A DNA stretch of 64,000 nt from Flavobacterium amniphilum (GTDB taxonomy: Bacteria > Bacteroidota > Bacteroidia > Flavobacteriales > Flavobacteriaceae), in the NCBI RefSeq assembly GCF_023634845.1, contig NZ_JAMLJL010000001.1, positions 1 to 64,000 on the forward strand. The letters are read 5' to 3'. Made by a program: the position numbers and the translations under genes. This document shows positions 33,936 through 43,424 of this stretch, in pieces (the stretch's first letter is position 1; each line of letters starts with the position of its first letter). The notes under the pieces were generated by a model. The model made no database searches, was not told the DNA's origin, and saw only the letters and a list, made by a program, of their open reading frames with translations.

Positions 33936-35207
33936 TTAAACTATTTCCAAGGCTTTTTCGATGGTTTTATAGACTTTTTCCAATTGAGCATTCGTCATAA
34001 TATAAGGCGGCAAAATATAAACCGTATTTCCTACCGGTCTCAGGATAATTCCGTTGTCGATAAAGAAGTTGTAAAGCTTGTTGCGTAAGTTACCATAATA
34101 GCCGGTTTCTCCTTCTGTTTTAACTTCTAAAGCAAAAATAACACCAAGCACTCTGGTTACTTCAACTTTCGGATGCGATTTAATCCGTTCCTGAAATTGC
34201 AAATGACTTTGGTAGATTCTGCTGATATTTTGTTTGGTTTCTTCTTTTTGCAGTAAAGCGATACTGGCCAATGCGGCTGCACAACCTGTTGGATTTGCGG
34301 TAAAAGTATGTCCGTGGAACAAAGCATGATTCACTGATTCGCTTTTGAATCCGTCAAAAATTTCATTGGTAAACGTCGTAATTGCCATTGGAATGGTACC
34401 ACCGGTCAATGCTTTGGACAAACACATCATATCCGGTTGCTGTCTCAGATAATCACAGGCAAACGTTTTTCCTGTTTTCCCGAATCCTGTCATTACTTCA
34501 TCGGCAATAGTGAAAACATTTTTCTGTTTACAAACTGCCATTAACTGATCCAGAGCTTCGGGTTCATACATCAACATTCCGGCTGCGCCCAAAACTAAAG
34601 GTTCAAAAATAAATGCGGCCACTTCATGTTCTGCAATGGCTTTTTTCAAGGCGTTGAGCGATTCGGTTTCTTTTCCGGCAACTGGAACCGGAATCCGGAC
34701 AACATTTAAAAGCGAACCCTGAAAAGCTTCCGTAAACAAAGAAATTCCGCTCACAGCCATTGCTCCGAATGTATCACCGTGAAAGGCATCTTCAAAAGCA
34801 ACAATAGTATTTTTTTTTATTCCCTTATTGAAATGAAACTGGACCGAAGCTTTAATGGCAACTTCCACTGCGGTTGAACCATTATCGGAATAAAAAAATT
34901 TCTGTTGGTTTGAGGGTAAGATCTCACTTAACTTTTCTGCCAGAAAAACCACTTTATCATGTGTAAAACCTCCGAACAGAACATGTTCCAATGTAGTTAG
35001 CTGTTCATAGATGGCATCGGCAATAAATGTATTCGAATGTCCGAATGGATTGACCCACCAAGAAGCGATTGCATCGATGTATTCTTTATTATTTTCATCC
35101 CAAAGCAGCGCGTCTTTTCCTTTAACAATTGCAGGAAAATCAGTTGCGGTTTGATGTTGTGTATAAGGATGCCAATTGTATAATTTGTCTTTTTGTGAAA
35201 GGCTCAT
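33936..35207 (-). CDS. bioA: Adenosylmethionine-8-amino-7-oxononanoate aminotransferase
   Basis: PLP enzyme that converts KAPA to DAPA in biotin synthesis, with S-adenosylmethionine as amino donor. The 423-residue class III aminotransferase shows WHPYTQHQT near the N-terminus (a BioA mark), IASWWVNPFGHSN, FSDNGSTAVEVAIKASVQF, EDAFHGDTFGAMAVSG, DEVMTGFGKTGKTFA and LSKALTGGTIPM with the PLP lysine, and HGHTFTANPTGCAAALAS. Length is normal. It starts five bases after the bioD stop and was presumably transcribed with it. Confidence 0.95.
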   Translation of the reverse strand: MSLSQKDKLYNWHPYTQHQTATDFPAIVKGKDALLWDENNKEYIDAIASWWVNPFGHSNTFIADAIYEQLTTLEHVLFGGFTHDKVVFLAEKLSEILPSNQQKFFYSDNGSTAVEVAIKASVQFHFNKGIKKNTIVAFEDAFHGDTFGAMAVSGISLFTEAFQGSLLNVVRIPVPVAGKETESLNALKKAIAEHEVAAFIFEPLVLGAAGMLMYEPEALDQLMAVCKQKNVFTIADEVMTGFGKTGKTFACDYLRQQPDMMCLSKALTGGTIPMAITTFTNEIFDGFKSESVNHALFHGHTFTANPTGCAAALASIALLQKEETKQNISRIYQSHLQFQERIKSHPKVEVTRVLGVIFALEVKTEGETGYYGNLRNKLYNFFIDNGIILRPVGNTVYILPPYIMTNAQLEKVYKTIEKALEIV

Positions 35208-35212
35208 ATCTT

Positions 35213-35830
35213 TTATAGATTGATAAGGTTTTCGCGGAATAAATCGGCGTAATAAGCGATTACGTTATGGTCAAAATAAGGTTCCGAATCGATGCGGCCA
35301 ATCATTTTAACTCCTGATTTATTGAGAATAATTTTTTCTGTAGCCGAATTTTCATCGCCGGAAAAAATAATTCCGCCAATTTCAATATTTCTGTTTTTCA
35401 AAGCTTCTATTGTAAGCAATGTATGATTGATACTTCCCAGATAATGTCTTGAAACTACAATGACTTTATAATCGGGTTGAATCAAATCAACCACACAATC
35501 AGTATCATTTAAAGGAACCAATATGCCGCCGGCTCCTTCGATTACCAGATAATTTCCGGTTTGTGGTTCTGTTATTTTGGCCAAATCAATTCTGATTCCG
35601 TCAATTTCAGCAGCCAGATGCGGGCTCGCAGGTGTATTGAGAGCGTACGCATTTTCAAAAAAACGGGATTTCGCATTTGAAACCTGATTTTTCACTTTAT
35701 GCGTATCTGAATAATCCAAATCACCTGCCTGAACCGGTTTCCAGTAATCGGCTTCCAGCGCTTCGACAACAATTGCTGATGCAACTGTCTTACCTACATC
35801 TGTTCCTATACCGGTAATAAATAGTTTCAT
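35213..35830 (-). CDS. bioD: Dethiobiotin synthetase
   Basis: ATP-dependent enzyme that closes the ureido ring of DAPA to dethiobiotin. The 205-residue P-loop protein starts MKLFITGIGTDVGKTVAS with the modified Walker A GIGTDVGKT, followed by YWKPVQAG and VIEGAGGILVPL. Length is normal. It is the first gene of the bioD-bioA-ketoacyl synthase run, preceded by a TACTTTTG box. Confidence 0.95.
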   Translation of the reverse strand: MKLFITGIGTDVGKTVASAIVVEALEADYWKPVQAGDLDYSDTHKVKNQVSNAKSRFFENAYALNTPASPHLAAEIDGIRIDLAKITEPQTGNYLVIEGAGGILVPLNDTDCVVDLIQPDYKVIVVSRHYLGSINHTLLTIEALKNRNIEIGGIIFSGDENSATEKIILNKSGVKMIGRIDSEPYFDHNVIAYYADLFRENLINL

Positions 35831-35845
35831 AGTATTTCTTTCTGC

Positions 35846-35853
35846 AAAAGTAA
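35846..35853 (-). promoter_or_regulatory. TAnnTTTG -7 box for the bioD operon
   Basis: TACTTTTG on the minus strand, 15 bases before bioD. No long BirA-type palindrome is evident next to it. Confidence 0.55.
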
Positions 35854-35854
35854 A

Positions 35855-35879
35855 AAACCCATCGCAAAGATGGGCTTTC
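35855..35879 (-). terminator. Terminator of the TraB-sigma operon
   Basis: CCCATC (35859-35864) and GATGGG (35870-35875) with three further A-T pairs beyond one mismatch, followed on the minus strand by a U run that overlaps the bioD -7 box. Confidence 0.7.
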
Positions 35880-35882
35880 TTA

Positions 35883-36500
35883 TTATTCTTTTAATTCGTC
35901 TAAAACCTTTCTGATTTCCTTGGCATATTTCCCGTAGAAATGATTTACCCACCATTCGGTCACAAAAGCAATTGCCGCCGTTGCTCCTACAAATGCACCA
36001 ATGAGAAACCCAATAAAGATATCATCTGATTTTTCATTCAAAAGATCGGTGAATTGATCCAATTTATAAAGATTCACATAAATCAAGACCTGAAAAGCAA
36101 TTATAAACGGCACCAGTGAATAACAAAAGGATTTGTAAAACTCCATATTCAGGCGGATATCATAATACGTTTCATAAAGATTGTCTTTCGTTGTCATACT
36201 GACTGTATTCAATCTTTTATAGAAGAAATAAAGCTTTACCAAAAAATAAGCACAAATCATCAAAAAGAGTACATACAAACCATAAAATCCGGTTTGCATT
36301 AATGGTGAAAATTTAAAAATAAACGGTATGAATCCCAAAAAGACAATGGAGATTATCTGATAAATAAATTCATTTTTCAGATTTTTCCTGATTTTATCCA
36401 ATGGCATATTGGTTGATTGTAATTTTTCCAAATTAGCCGGAAGGGAAACATTTTCTGATTTATCACTATTCCACGCCGATTGTATATCGTTAAAATCCAT
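35883..36500 (-). CDS. Membrane protein encoded with an ECF sigma factor, putative anti-sigma factor
   Basis: A 205-residue protein with a soluble N-terminal part (1-45, beginning MDFNDIQSAWNSDKSE) and four likely membrane spans at about 48-65, 72-93, 125-147 and 163-185. The N-terminal DIQSAWNS pattern is met in membrane proteins paired with sigma factors in this phylum. It overlaps the 3' end of the sigma gene by 11 bases, which supports joint function, probably holding the sigma factor at the membrane. No family with known biochemistry is recognised. Confidence 0.65.
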   Translation of the reverse strand: MDFNDIQSAWNSDKSENVSLPANLEKLQSTNMPLDKIRKNLKNEFIYQIISIVFLGFIPFIFKFSPLMQTGFYGLYVLFLMICAYFLVKLYFFYKRLNTVSMTTKDNLYETYYDIRLNMEFYKSFCYSLVPFIIAFQVLIYVNLYKLDQFTDLLNEKSDDIFIGFLIGAFVGATAAIAFVTEWWVNHFYGKYAKEIRKVLDELKE

Positions 36501-36993
36501 ATCCCTGATTTTTTATAATTTCTTTTAATTTTTCTTTTGCCCTGTTTAATTTTACCCGTGCATTTCCTTCGGAAATACCTAAATTTTCTGCGATTTCACG
36601 ATGCGAAAACCCTTCCAGTTGGTAGAAAATTATCGCTTTATCAATTTTATCGAGCTTTTGTACTGCTTTGTAAAAATGTTCAATCTGACTTTCCTTGATA
36701 TATGCGTCACAGTCTTCTTCTTTGATATTTTCAGAAGCAATTTCATATTTATCAATCTTTCGCTTCTCTTTTTTCAAGAAAACAATTGACGTATTAATGG
36801 CTACACGATACATCCAGGTTGAAAACTGACTTTCCCCTTTAAAGCTGTCATACGCCTTCCAAAGTTGGCATATAATTTCCTGAAACAAGTCATCCTGATC
36901 ATCAGGATTATCCATATACATCTTGGAAACCTTGTGGAGTATACCTTTATGGCTTTCGATCCGGGTTAAGAATTCTTTCTCTTTTGAATCCAA
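36490..36993 (-). CDS. ECF-type RNA polymerase sigma factor (second)
   Basis: A 167-residue sigma-70 family protein with region 2 (DDLFQEIICQLWKAYDSFKG, then STWMYRVAINTSIVFLKKEKRK) and region 4 (LDKIDKAIIFYQLEGFSHREIAENLGISEGNARVKLNRAKEKL, key words FSHREIAENLGISEGNARV). It starts six bases after the TraB/GumN-like gene and overlaps the downstream membrane protein, so the three form an operon that splits the biotin genes. Targets unknown. Confidence 0.93.
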   Translation of the reverse strand: MDSKEKEFLTRIESHKGILHKVSKMYMDNPDDQDDLFQEIICQLWKAYDSFKGESQFSTWMYRVAINTSIVFLKKEKRKIDKYEIASENIKEEDCDAYIKESQIEHFYKAVQKLDKIDKAIIFYQLEGFSHREIAENLGISEGNARVKLNRAKEKLKEIIKNQGYGF

Positions 36994-36999
36994 TGTTTC

Positions 37000-37857
37000 T
37001 TAAATCATTACCGGTTTTACCGTATATCCTTTTTGTTTCAATAAGTTGATGACACCTTCATCTCCTGGTAAATGTCCTGATCCTACAGCGAAGAATACGC
37101 TTTCTTTTTTCATCATTTCCGGCATGATTTTCACCCAATTGGCATTTCTCGTATCCAGCATCCACTTTTTAGCGTTTGCATCCATCACTTCTTTGTTCGT
37201 GATTTCTTCATACATACCTTGCAGGTTTTCGGTAACATAATTTTGAACCAGTTTTTGGGTTTCAGCTTCATTGATGTGCTTAAAAAGTTCCATCATTTGG
37301 TCATCAGAGTATGACTTTCCTAAAAATTCCATTTGGGCTTTTATAGTTTCCAAACCGATTATTCCTTTTTTATCTTCTTTAGCTTTAGCCGTCAGTTCCA
37401 TTTCATACACTTTCAAATCCTGGCATCCAAATGATTTAACAGATAAAAGACTCATCAAAGTTGTCAATGAATAACTGTCTACATCTTTCACTCCAACTCC
37501 TATATTTGTTTTTAAAATCTTTTCCAATTCTGTCAATTGCACAGAAGTCAATTTTTTACTTAATAATTCGGTACCCATAAGATACTGTTGCATGGCAGCC
37601 ATTTCATTTGGATCTGCTATATTGATTTCCAAAGCCAGTTTAGATGTTTTGGCGAAAGCATCCTTTACTTTTGGTTTCAACACATAGTCTTTTCCACAAA
37701 TCATGTGAACTGTTCCAAATAAATAAGACGGTTTTGTCAATCCGTTTCCGGATATCTCCCATAATAAAGAATTTTCGGTTGCTTTGGTTTGTGCATTTGA
37801 AGTTAATCCGAATTGGGAAACAACGATAAATAAGATTGATTTAAATAGGTTTTTCAT
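37000..37857 (-). CDS. TraB/GumN-family protein
   Basis: A 285-residue secreted protein of the TraB/PrgY/GumN family, related to TIKI-type metalloproteases. Signal peptide ending near SNAQ at residue 23. Conserved blocks are LFGTVHM near the N-terminus (GTxH motif), EINIADP, the helical middle, and FFAVGSGHLPGDEGVINLLKQKGYTV near the C-terminus, whose GxGHLxG motif carries the second histidine. The protein may cleave peptides in the periplasm; activity in bacteria is poorly defined. First gene of an operon with an ECF sigma factor and its membrane partner. Confidence 0.88.
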   Translation of the reverse strand: MKNLFKSILFIVVSQFGLTSNAQTKATENSLLWEISGNGLTKPSYLFGTVHMICGKDYVLKPKVKDAFAKTSKLALEINIADPNEMAAMQQYLMGTELLSKKLTSVQLTELEKILKTNIGVGVKDVDSYSLTTLMSLLSVKSFGCQDLKVYEMELTAKAKEDKKGIIGLETIKAQMEFLGKSYSDDQMMELFKHINEAETQKLVQNYVTENLQGMYEEITNKEVMDANAKKWMLDTRNANWVKIMPEMMKKESVFFAVGSGHLPGDEGVINLLKQKGYTVKPVMI

Positions 37858-37954
37858 TTTTTGTTTATTTTACTTTTATGATTGAACTTATCTTTTTGAT
37901 TTCAACAAGTAAGTAATCAAACAGGCAAAACGTTACAAAAAAATATGTTTTTTT

Positions 37955-39097
37955 TTACAAAAGTGACATTACACACCTTAAAACACTTGAAATCTGATCT
38001 TTAGAATTATACGAATGTAGACAAATACGTAGTCGTTCCTGACCTTCCGGAACAGTTGGGGAAAGAATTGCCTTGACATCAAATCCTTCTGATTGTAGTT
38101 GAGAAGCGACTTTTTTCACTTTTTCATTACCGGGAATGATGGCACACTGTATGGCCGATTTACTTCGGACAAACATTGGTTTTAAACCCAGTAAATTTTT
38201 CTCCTGATTAAAATGAACAATGTTTTCCCTTAGTTTTTCAATTGTACTTTTTTCATTAACCAACTGTTGGTACGCAATTAAAACTGTTGCAACCGAGTGC
38301 GGAGAAAGTCCCGTGGTATAAATGAAGCTTCTGGCAAAGTTCACCAAATAATCTTTCAAATCCTGACTACCCAAAATTGCAGCACCATGACATCCCAATC
38401 CTTTTCCGAATGTCATGATACGGGCAAAAACCTTATCCTGAAAACCTAAACTTTGGATCAAACCTTCACCACTATCACCGAATACTCCAAGCGCATGCGC
38501 TTCATCTACAATCAGTAAGCAATTGTGCTTTTCACATACAAAAATCAGTTCTTCCAAATTAGGCGTATCGCCATCCATTGAATAAACTGATTCTATAGCA
38601 ACAAAAATATTTGATCCGGCCGTTTGGAATTTAAGTATTTTTTGCTCCAAATCTTCAAAATCATTATGCATGAATTTAAATGATCTGGCATTTGAAAGTT
38701 GGATACCGTCCCGGATTGAAGCATGACACAATTCATCGAACAGAATAATATCATTGCGTTGTGGTACACAACTGAAAAAACCTACATTGGCGTCATAGCC
38801 TGAATTAAATATCAATGCCGATTCTGACAGGTGAAATTTAGCGATATAATCTTCGGTTAATGAATACAGTTTGTAGTTCCCTGAAATCAATCGGCTTCCT
38901 GTAGCGCCGTTGATTTTAATATTACTATCAATTAAAAACTGATGAGTTGCATCAAAAATAATTTCTGAATGAGCAAACCCAAGGTAATCATTAGAAGCAA
39001 AATCAATTAATTCGCTTGAGGATTTTAACGACCTTAAAGAATTGTTTACTTTACGCAAAGCAAGTTTATCTTGTAGTGATTTAGGAAACAGTCTCAT
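37955..39097 (-). CDS. bioF: 8-amino-7-oxononanoate synthase
   Basis: PLP enzyme that joins pimeloyl thioester and alanine to form KAPA, the step before BioA. With the start at 39097 it has 380 residues. Blocks of the family: ASNDYLGFAHS, GATGSRLISGNYKLY, IFNSGYDANVGFF, DELCHASIRDG, ESVYSMDGDTPNLEEL, DEAHALGVFGDSGEG and TFGKGLGCHGAAI, where the lysine binds PLP. The adjacent ATG at 39100 is equally possible. It overlaps the stop of the preceding hypothetical gene by 17 bases and lies 2.1 kb from bioD, separated by a sigma-factor operon. Confidence 0.94.
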   Translation of the reverse strand: MRLFPKSLQDKLALRKVNNSLRSLKSSSELIDFASNDYLGFAHSEIIFDATHQFLIDSNIKINGATGSRLISGNYKLYSLTEDYIAKFHLSESALIFNSGYDANVGFFSCVPQRNDIILFDELCHASIRDGIQLSNARSFKFMHNDFEDLEQKILKFQTAGSNIFVAIESVYSMDGDTPNLEELIFVCEKHNCLLIVDEAHALGVFGDSGEGLIQSLGFQDKVFARIMTFGKGLGCHGAAILGSQDLKDYLVNFARSFIYTTGLSPHSVATVLIAYQQLVNEKSTIEKLRENIVHFNQEKNLLGLKPMFVRSKSAIQCAIIPGNEKVKKVASQLQSEGFDVKAILSPTVPEGQERLRICLHSYNSKDQISSVLRCVMSLL

Positions 39098-39608
39098 CAT
39101 ATTTTTCAATCCAATTCTTATGACCTTTAATCGTATTATCAAGCATGCTTATTTTCAAACCATCACTCAAAATTTCTTCAAATTCTAATGCAGCTTTAGA
39201 GCTAAATCTATAAGCAATTGGCTGATTTTTATTATCTGAAAACCAAAGCTTTATCGTAAAGTCTTTACTTTTAACATCATTTTCAATATGGACTCCCACA
39301 TACTGAATATCTTCAAAAAAACTATCTTTTATAATAGGCAACCCAAAAAATGTATACCTCAAAAGAATGCTTTTTTCATTTTTGTTAGCGTATAATACTT
39401 TTTTATGGATTAACGCAACTCCGCAAAATAAAAAGAAAAAAATTGCCGTGATAAATTTAACACAGGTAACTGCTTTATTGTTTACGAACAAATCCATTGT
39501 TTTAAAAAAAACAGGAATGCTCAAAAAAATCAATGCCAAACCAAAAAGGTAGAATAGTAAATTCCCTTTTGTTTTATAAACAAGCTCATAATCTTCAGGT
39601 ACCATCAT
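39081..39608 (-). CDS. Hypothetical membrane protein upstream of bioF
   Basis: A 175-residue protein with two membrane segments at about 15-38 and 48-68, then a cytoplasmic or periplasmic domain with beta-rich pattern (SILLRYTFFGLPIIKDSFF, KDFTIKLWFSDNKNQ, YRFSSKAALEFEEIL), which recalls bacterial PH-like domains but not convincingly. Its start overlaps the stop of the upstream gene by ATGA and its end overlaps bioF, so all three are probably one transcript. No relation to biotin is apparent. Confidence 0.6.
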   Translation of the reverse strand: MMVPEDYELVYKTKGNLLFYLFGLALIFLSIPVFFKTMDLFVNNKAVTCVKFITAIFFFLFCGVALIHKKVLYANKNEKSILLRYTFFGLPIIKDSFFEDIQYVGVHIENDVKSKDFTIKLWFSDNKNQPIAYRFSSKAALEFEEILSDGLKISMLDNTIKGHKNWIEKYDETVS

Positions 39609-40096
39609 TTATTAAAAACAACGCCAAGTTTTGTAATCCTTTGTAAATTATCCATTTCAGCAAAGATAACTCCTTTTGAACCTTTTATTTTGAAACGATG
39701 GTCGTAAACAAATTTAGCGTCATGCTTCTCATGTTTAGCAGCAATCTCTTCAATTAAAGTTCCAATGGTAAACTTGTTAAGCTTCCATTTATTCTTCGTT
39801 ATAGTTAACTGTAAAATTGCATTATTTTGCATTTCAATAATCAATCCGTCATAGTGGAAAGTGTAGATTGGCTCTTCGCCCTGTTCGAGTATTTCCTTAT
39901 CCAAAGTAATAGATTTTCCCAAAATAGCTTCTACTTTGTCCGGATCATATTTACTGGATACATTGATACTCTTATTAGTTTTTGCATTAATTAGCAATAC
40001 TGTCTGATTTGCAGCTGCAGGTTGTTGTGACCAAATGCAATTTGCAAATAATGACATTAAAATACCAAAAAAAAGTTTTAGGGCTTTTGAATTCAT
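39605..40096 (-). CDS. Secreted hypothetical protein
   Basis: A 163-residue protein with a signal peptide ending near IWSQQPA (about residue 25) and no lipobox. The mature part is beta-rich with blocks ITLDKEILEQGEEPIYTFHYDGL, IIEMQNNAILQLTITKNKWKLNKFTIGT and FVYDHRFKIKGSKGVIFAEMD (cut here to FHYDGLIIEMQ, ITKNKWKLNKFTIG, KGSKGVIFAEMD). No family is recognised. First gene of the run ending with bioF, coupled by ATGA to the next. Probably periplasmic. Confidence 0.65.
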   Translation of the reverse strand: MNSKALKLFFGILMSLFANCIWSQQPAAANQTVLLINAKTNKSINVSSKYDPDKVEAILGKSITLDKEILEQGEEPIYTFHYDGLIIEMQNNAILQLTITKNKWKLNKFTIGTLIEEIAAKHEKHDAKFVYDHRFKIKGSKGVIFAEMDNLQRITKLGVVFNK

Positions 40097-40210
40097 GGTG
40101 TTTAGATTTTTGAATTAAAAATATAAAAAAACCAATTTCGCTTTTGAAACAAACTGGGTTTTAAAATTTATTTTACTGCGTACAATTCGCTACGCTCGGC
40201 TTAAACTGTA

Positions 40211-40382
40211 TTAACTGGCTAACACAATTATTTTGTTACAATTCATTTTTCAACTGTTCCTAAAGTAATAGTCAACCAAAAAAAAGTTGTTTCACTTTAT
40301 TAAACTTAGCTAAAAATTCATTTGGCATTTTAATATCAAAACTAACAATTTCACATTTCTTTTCCTAATGAAGACACGACAG
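40211..40382 (-). pseudogene. Decayed duplicate of the atpC 3' end
   Basis: On the minus strand this stretch aligns with the last 57 or so codons of atpC (41375-41545), at roughly three bases in four identical. Recognisable pieces are NKIIVLAS followed by a stop (atpC has NDNKIIVLAD), EFLAKFNKVKQ (atpC EFAAKFNKVNEQ) and VVSSLGKE (atpC IVSLLGKG). These pieces lie in different frames and are separated by stops, so it cannot encode a product. The copy is in the same orientation as atpC and on the other side of the DUF3667 gene. The rest of the interval 40097-40481 shows no gene. Confidence 0.82.
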
Positions 40383-40481
40383 TAACAGGTAAAAGTCTCA
40401 ATATTCAATAACAACAAAAACTAGTGAATAAAAATTTTAACTAATTAATGGAAATTGTATCTTGCATTAAAACCCGAAAAT

Positions 40482-41288
40482 ATGGAATCGATTTGCAAGA
40501 ACTGCGAAACAAATTACTCTGAGAATTATAATTACTGCCCGAATTGTAGTCAGAAATCTGCATTACACAGGTTGAGTTTTCATGATGTTCTTCACGAAGG
40601 AATACATTATTTCACACATGCAGACAAGGGCTTATTTCAGTTAATTAGAGATTTAGTAAAAAAACGCGGTGTTGTTGCAAGAGAATATATTGAAGGGAAA
40701 CGTAAAAAATATTTTCCTCCATTAAGTTTCTTTTTACTGATTGCCACAATATTTGTTTTTATATCCACATTGGGTGAACCCAAAGAAACATCCGATGTAC
40801 TCAAGACACATCCAGAGTTAACTAAAATTATAGATCCTGCTAAGAAGCTAGCTGCGATAAACATGTACGAACGAGGAGAAAAGGTGATGCATTTTACCAC
40901 AAAATACTCCAACCTGATGGCTATGTGTTCGTTACCGTTAACAGCTTTTGTTTTTTGGCTTTTTTACAGAAAAGCAAAATATAATTATGTTGAACATTTA
41001 GTTGCCGGAATGTACATGATTGGCTTTTGTCTTTTGATGTATGCGTTAATTATTTTACCTCTTTCTTATATTTTTAACTTTTCTAAGAATTACGCAATTA
41101 GTTTCTTCTTTATAGTTCAGCTAATTTATTTTGCAGTATATTACTTTGGTTTTCTAGGTAAGAAAACTAAACTACAATTTAGCAAAGCACTTGTTGTGAG
41201 TATTGTTAGCCTAATTATTTGGGCAGCATTTTCAGCAACTCTTATTCGTTTCTATATCACAACAGGATTTTGGGGATTAATGCATTAA
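40482..41288 (+). CDS. DUF3667-type zinc-ribbon membrane protein
   Basis: A 268-residue protein with an N-terminal zinc ribbon (CKNC at 5-8 and CPNC at 19-22), an amphipathic stretch FHDVLHEGIHYFTHADKGLF, a YIEGKRKKYFPPLSFFLLI block typical of DUF3667, and about five membrane spans from residue 80 to the end. The ATG at 40482 puts the zinc ribbon at the N-terminus; an in-frame ATG nine codons earlier is less likely. Function is unknown. The gene is bracketed by atpC and its decayed duplicate and ends at a strong bidirectional terminator. Confidence 0.8.
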   Translation: MESICKNCETNYSENYNYCPNCSQKSALHRLSFHDVLHEGIHYFTHADKGLFQLIRDLVKKRGVVAREYIEGKRKKYFPPLSFFLLIATIFVFISTLGEPKETSDVLKTHPELTKIIDPAKKLAAINMYERGEKVMHFTTKYSNLMAMCSLPLTAFVFWLFYRKAKYNYVEHLVAGMYMIGFCLLMYALIILPLSYIFNFSKNYAISFFFIVQLIYFAVYYFGFLGKKTKLQFSKALVVSIVSLIIWAAFSATLIRFYITTGFWGLMH

Positions 41289-41330
41289 AAATAGTTATTT
41301 CAAAAAATAGTTTATTAGGGTTAACCAAAA

Positions 41331-41360
41331 AAAAAGCCAAACATTACTGTTTGGCTTTTT
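41331..41360. terminator. Bidirectional terminator between the DUF3667 gene and atpC
   Basis: AAAAAGCCAAAC (41331-41342) and GTTTGGCTTTTT (41349-41360) form a perfect 12-bp stem around ATTACT, with A and T runs on both sides. Confidence 0.92.
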
Positions 41361-41374
41361 TATTATGAATTGTA

Positions 41375-41656
41375 TTAGTCGGCTAATACAATTATTTTGT
41401 TATCATTCATTTCAATAGTTCCTGAAGTGATAGGCAACCAAAATGTTTGTTCATTTACTTTATTAAATTTTGCTGCGAATTCTTTAGCAATTTTAATATT
41501 AGAACCAACAATTTTCACATTTCCCTTTCCTAATAACGACACGATAGGTGCGTGATTATTCAACATTTGGAACTCACCATTTACTCCCGGAACCGCTACT
41601 GAAGTAACTTCTCCTGTAAATAAAGTGGCTTCTGGTGATACAATTTCTACAATCAT
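41375..41656 (-). CDS. atpC: ATP synthase F1 epsilon subunit
   Basis: Epsilon subunit of F1Fo ATP synthase, part of the central stalk. The 93-residue protein has only the N-terminal beta-sandwich (MIVEIVSPEATLFTGEVTSV, VPGVNGEFQMLNNHAPIVSLLGKG, key words PEATLFTG and GEFQMLNNHAPI); the C-terminal helical hairpin of longer homologues is missing, as is usual in Bacteroidota. An in-frame ATG at 41707 would extend the protein into repetitive intergenic DNA and was rejected. It follows atpD, with a repetitive 64-base spacer. The other subunits are not in the window. Confidence 0.93.
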   Translation of the reverse strand: MIVEIVSPEATLFTGEVTSVAVPGVNGEFQMLNNHAPIVSLLGKGNVKIVGSNIKIAKEFAAKFNKVNEQTFWLPITSGTIEMNDNKIIVLAD

Positions 41657-41660
41657 TTTA

Positions 41661-41718
41661 TGTAATTGATAATTGATAATTAACAATTGACAATTATCCA
41701 TTGTCAATTATCCATTGA
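41661..41718. repeat. AT-rich repetitive spacer between atpD and atpC
   Basis: The spacer is built of overlapping direct and inverted copies of short words: AATTGAT twice, CAATTATCCATTG twice, and GATAATTGACA against TGTCAATTATC. It could form a hairpin in the mRNA between the two cistrons. Confidence 0.65.
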
Positions 41719-41720
41719 TT

Positions 41721-43262
<1,542 letters not shown>

Positions 43263-43292
43263 TTATCAAAAACAAAGTGTTTTTTCAGAGTG

Positions 43293-43300
43293 CAAAGATA
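43293..43300 (-). promoter_or_regulatory. TAnnTTTG -7 box for atpDC
   Basis: TATCTTTG on the minus strand, 60 bases before the atpD ATG. Confidence 0.6.
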
Positions 43301-43374
43301 ATTTTATAATTGTGAATTACAATACAATTTTTTGGTTTTTTTATCTGGCTCGTTTTCAATAGATTTAAAAACCA

Positions 43375-43401
43375 AAAACCACCGGAAATTCCGGTGGTTT
43401 T
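43375..43401 (-). terminator. Terminator after the SGNH-hydrolase gene
   Basis: AAAACCACCGG (43375-43385) and CCGGTGGTTTT (43391-43401) form an 11-bp stem around AAATT, with T-rich sequence next on the minus strand. Confidence 0.88.
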
Positions 43402-43424
43402 ATAAATTATGTATCTTTCAAACA

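Noticed and set aside
41657..41707. N-terminal extension of atpC to an upstream ATG
   Set aside because: The extra residues come from the repetitive AT-rich spacer, and the family start is at the inner ATG at 41656.
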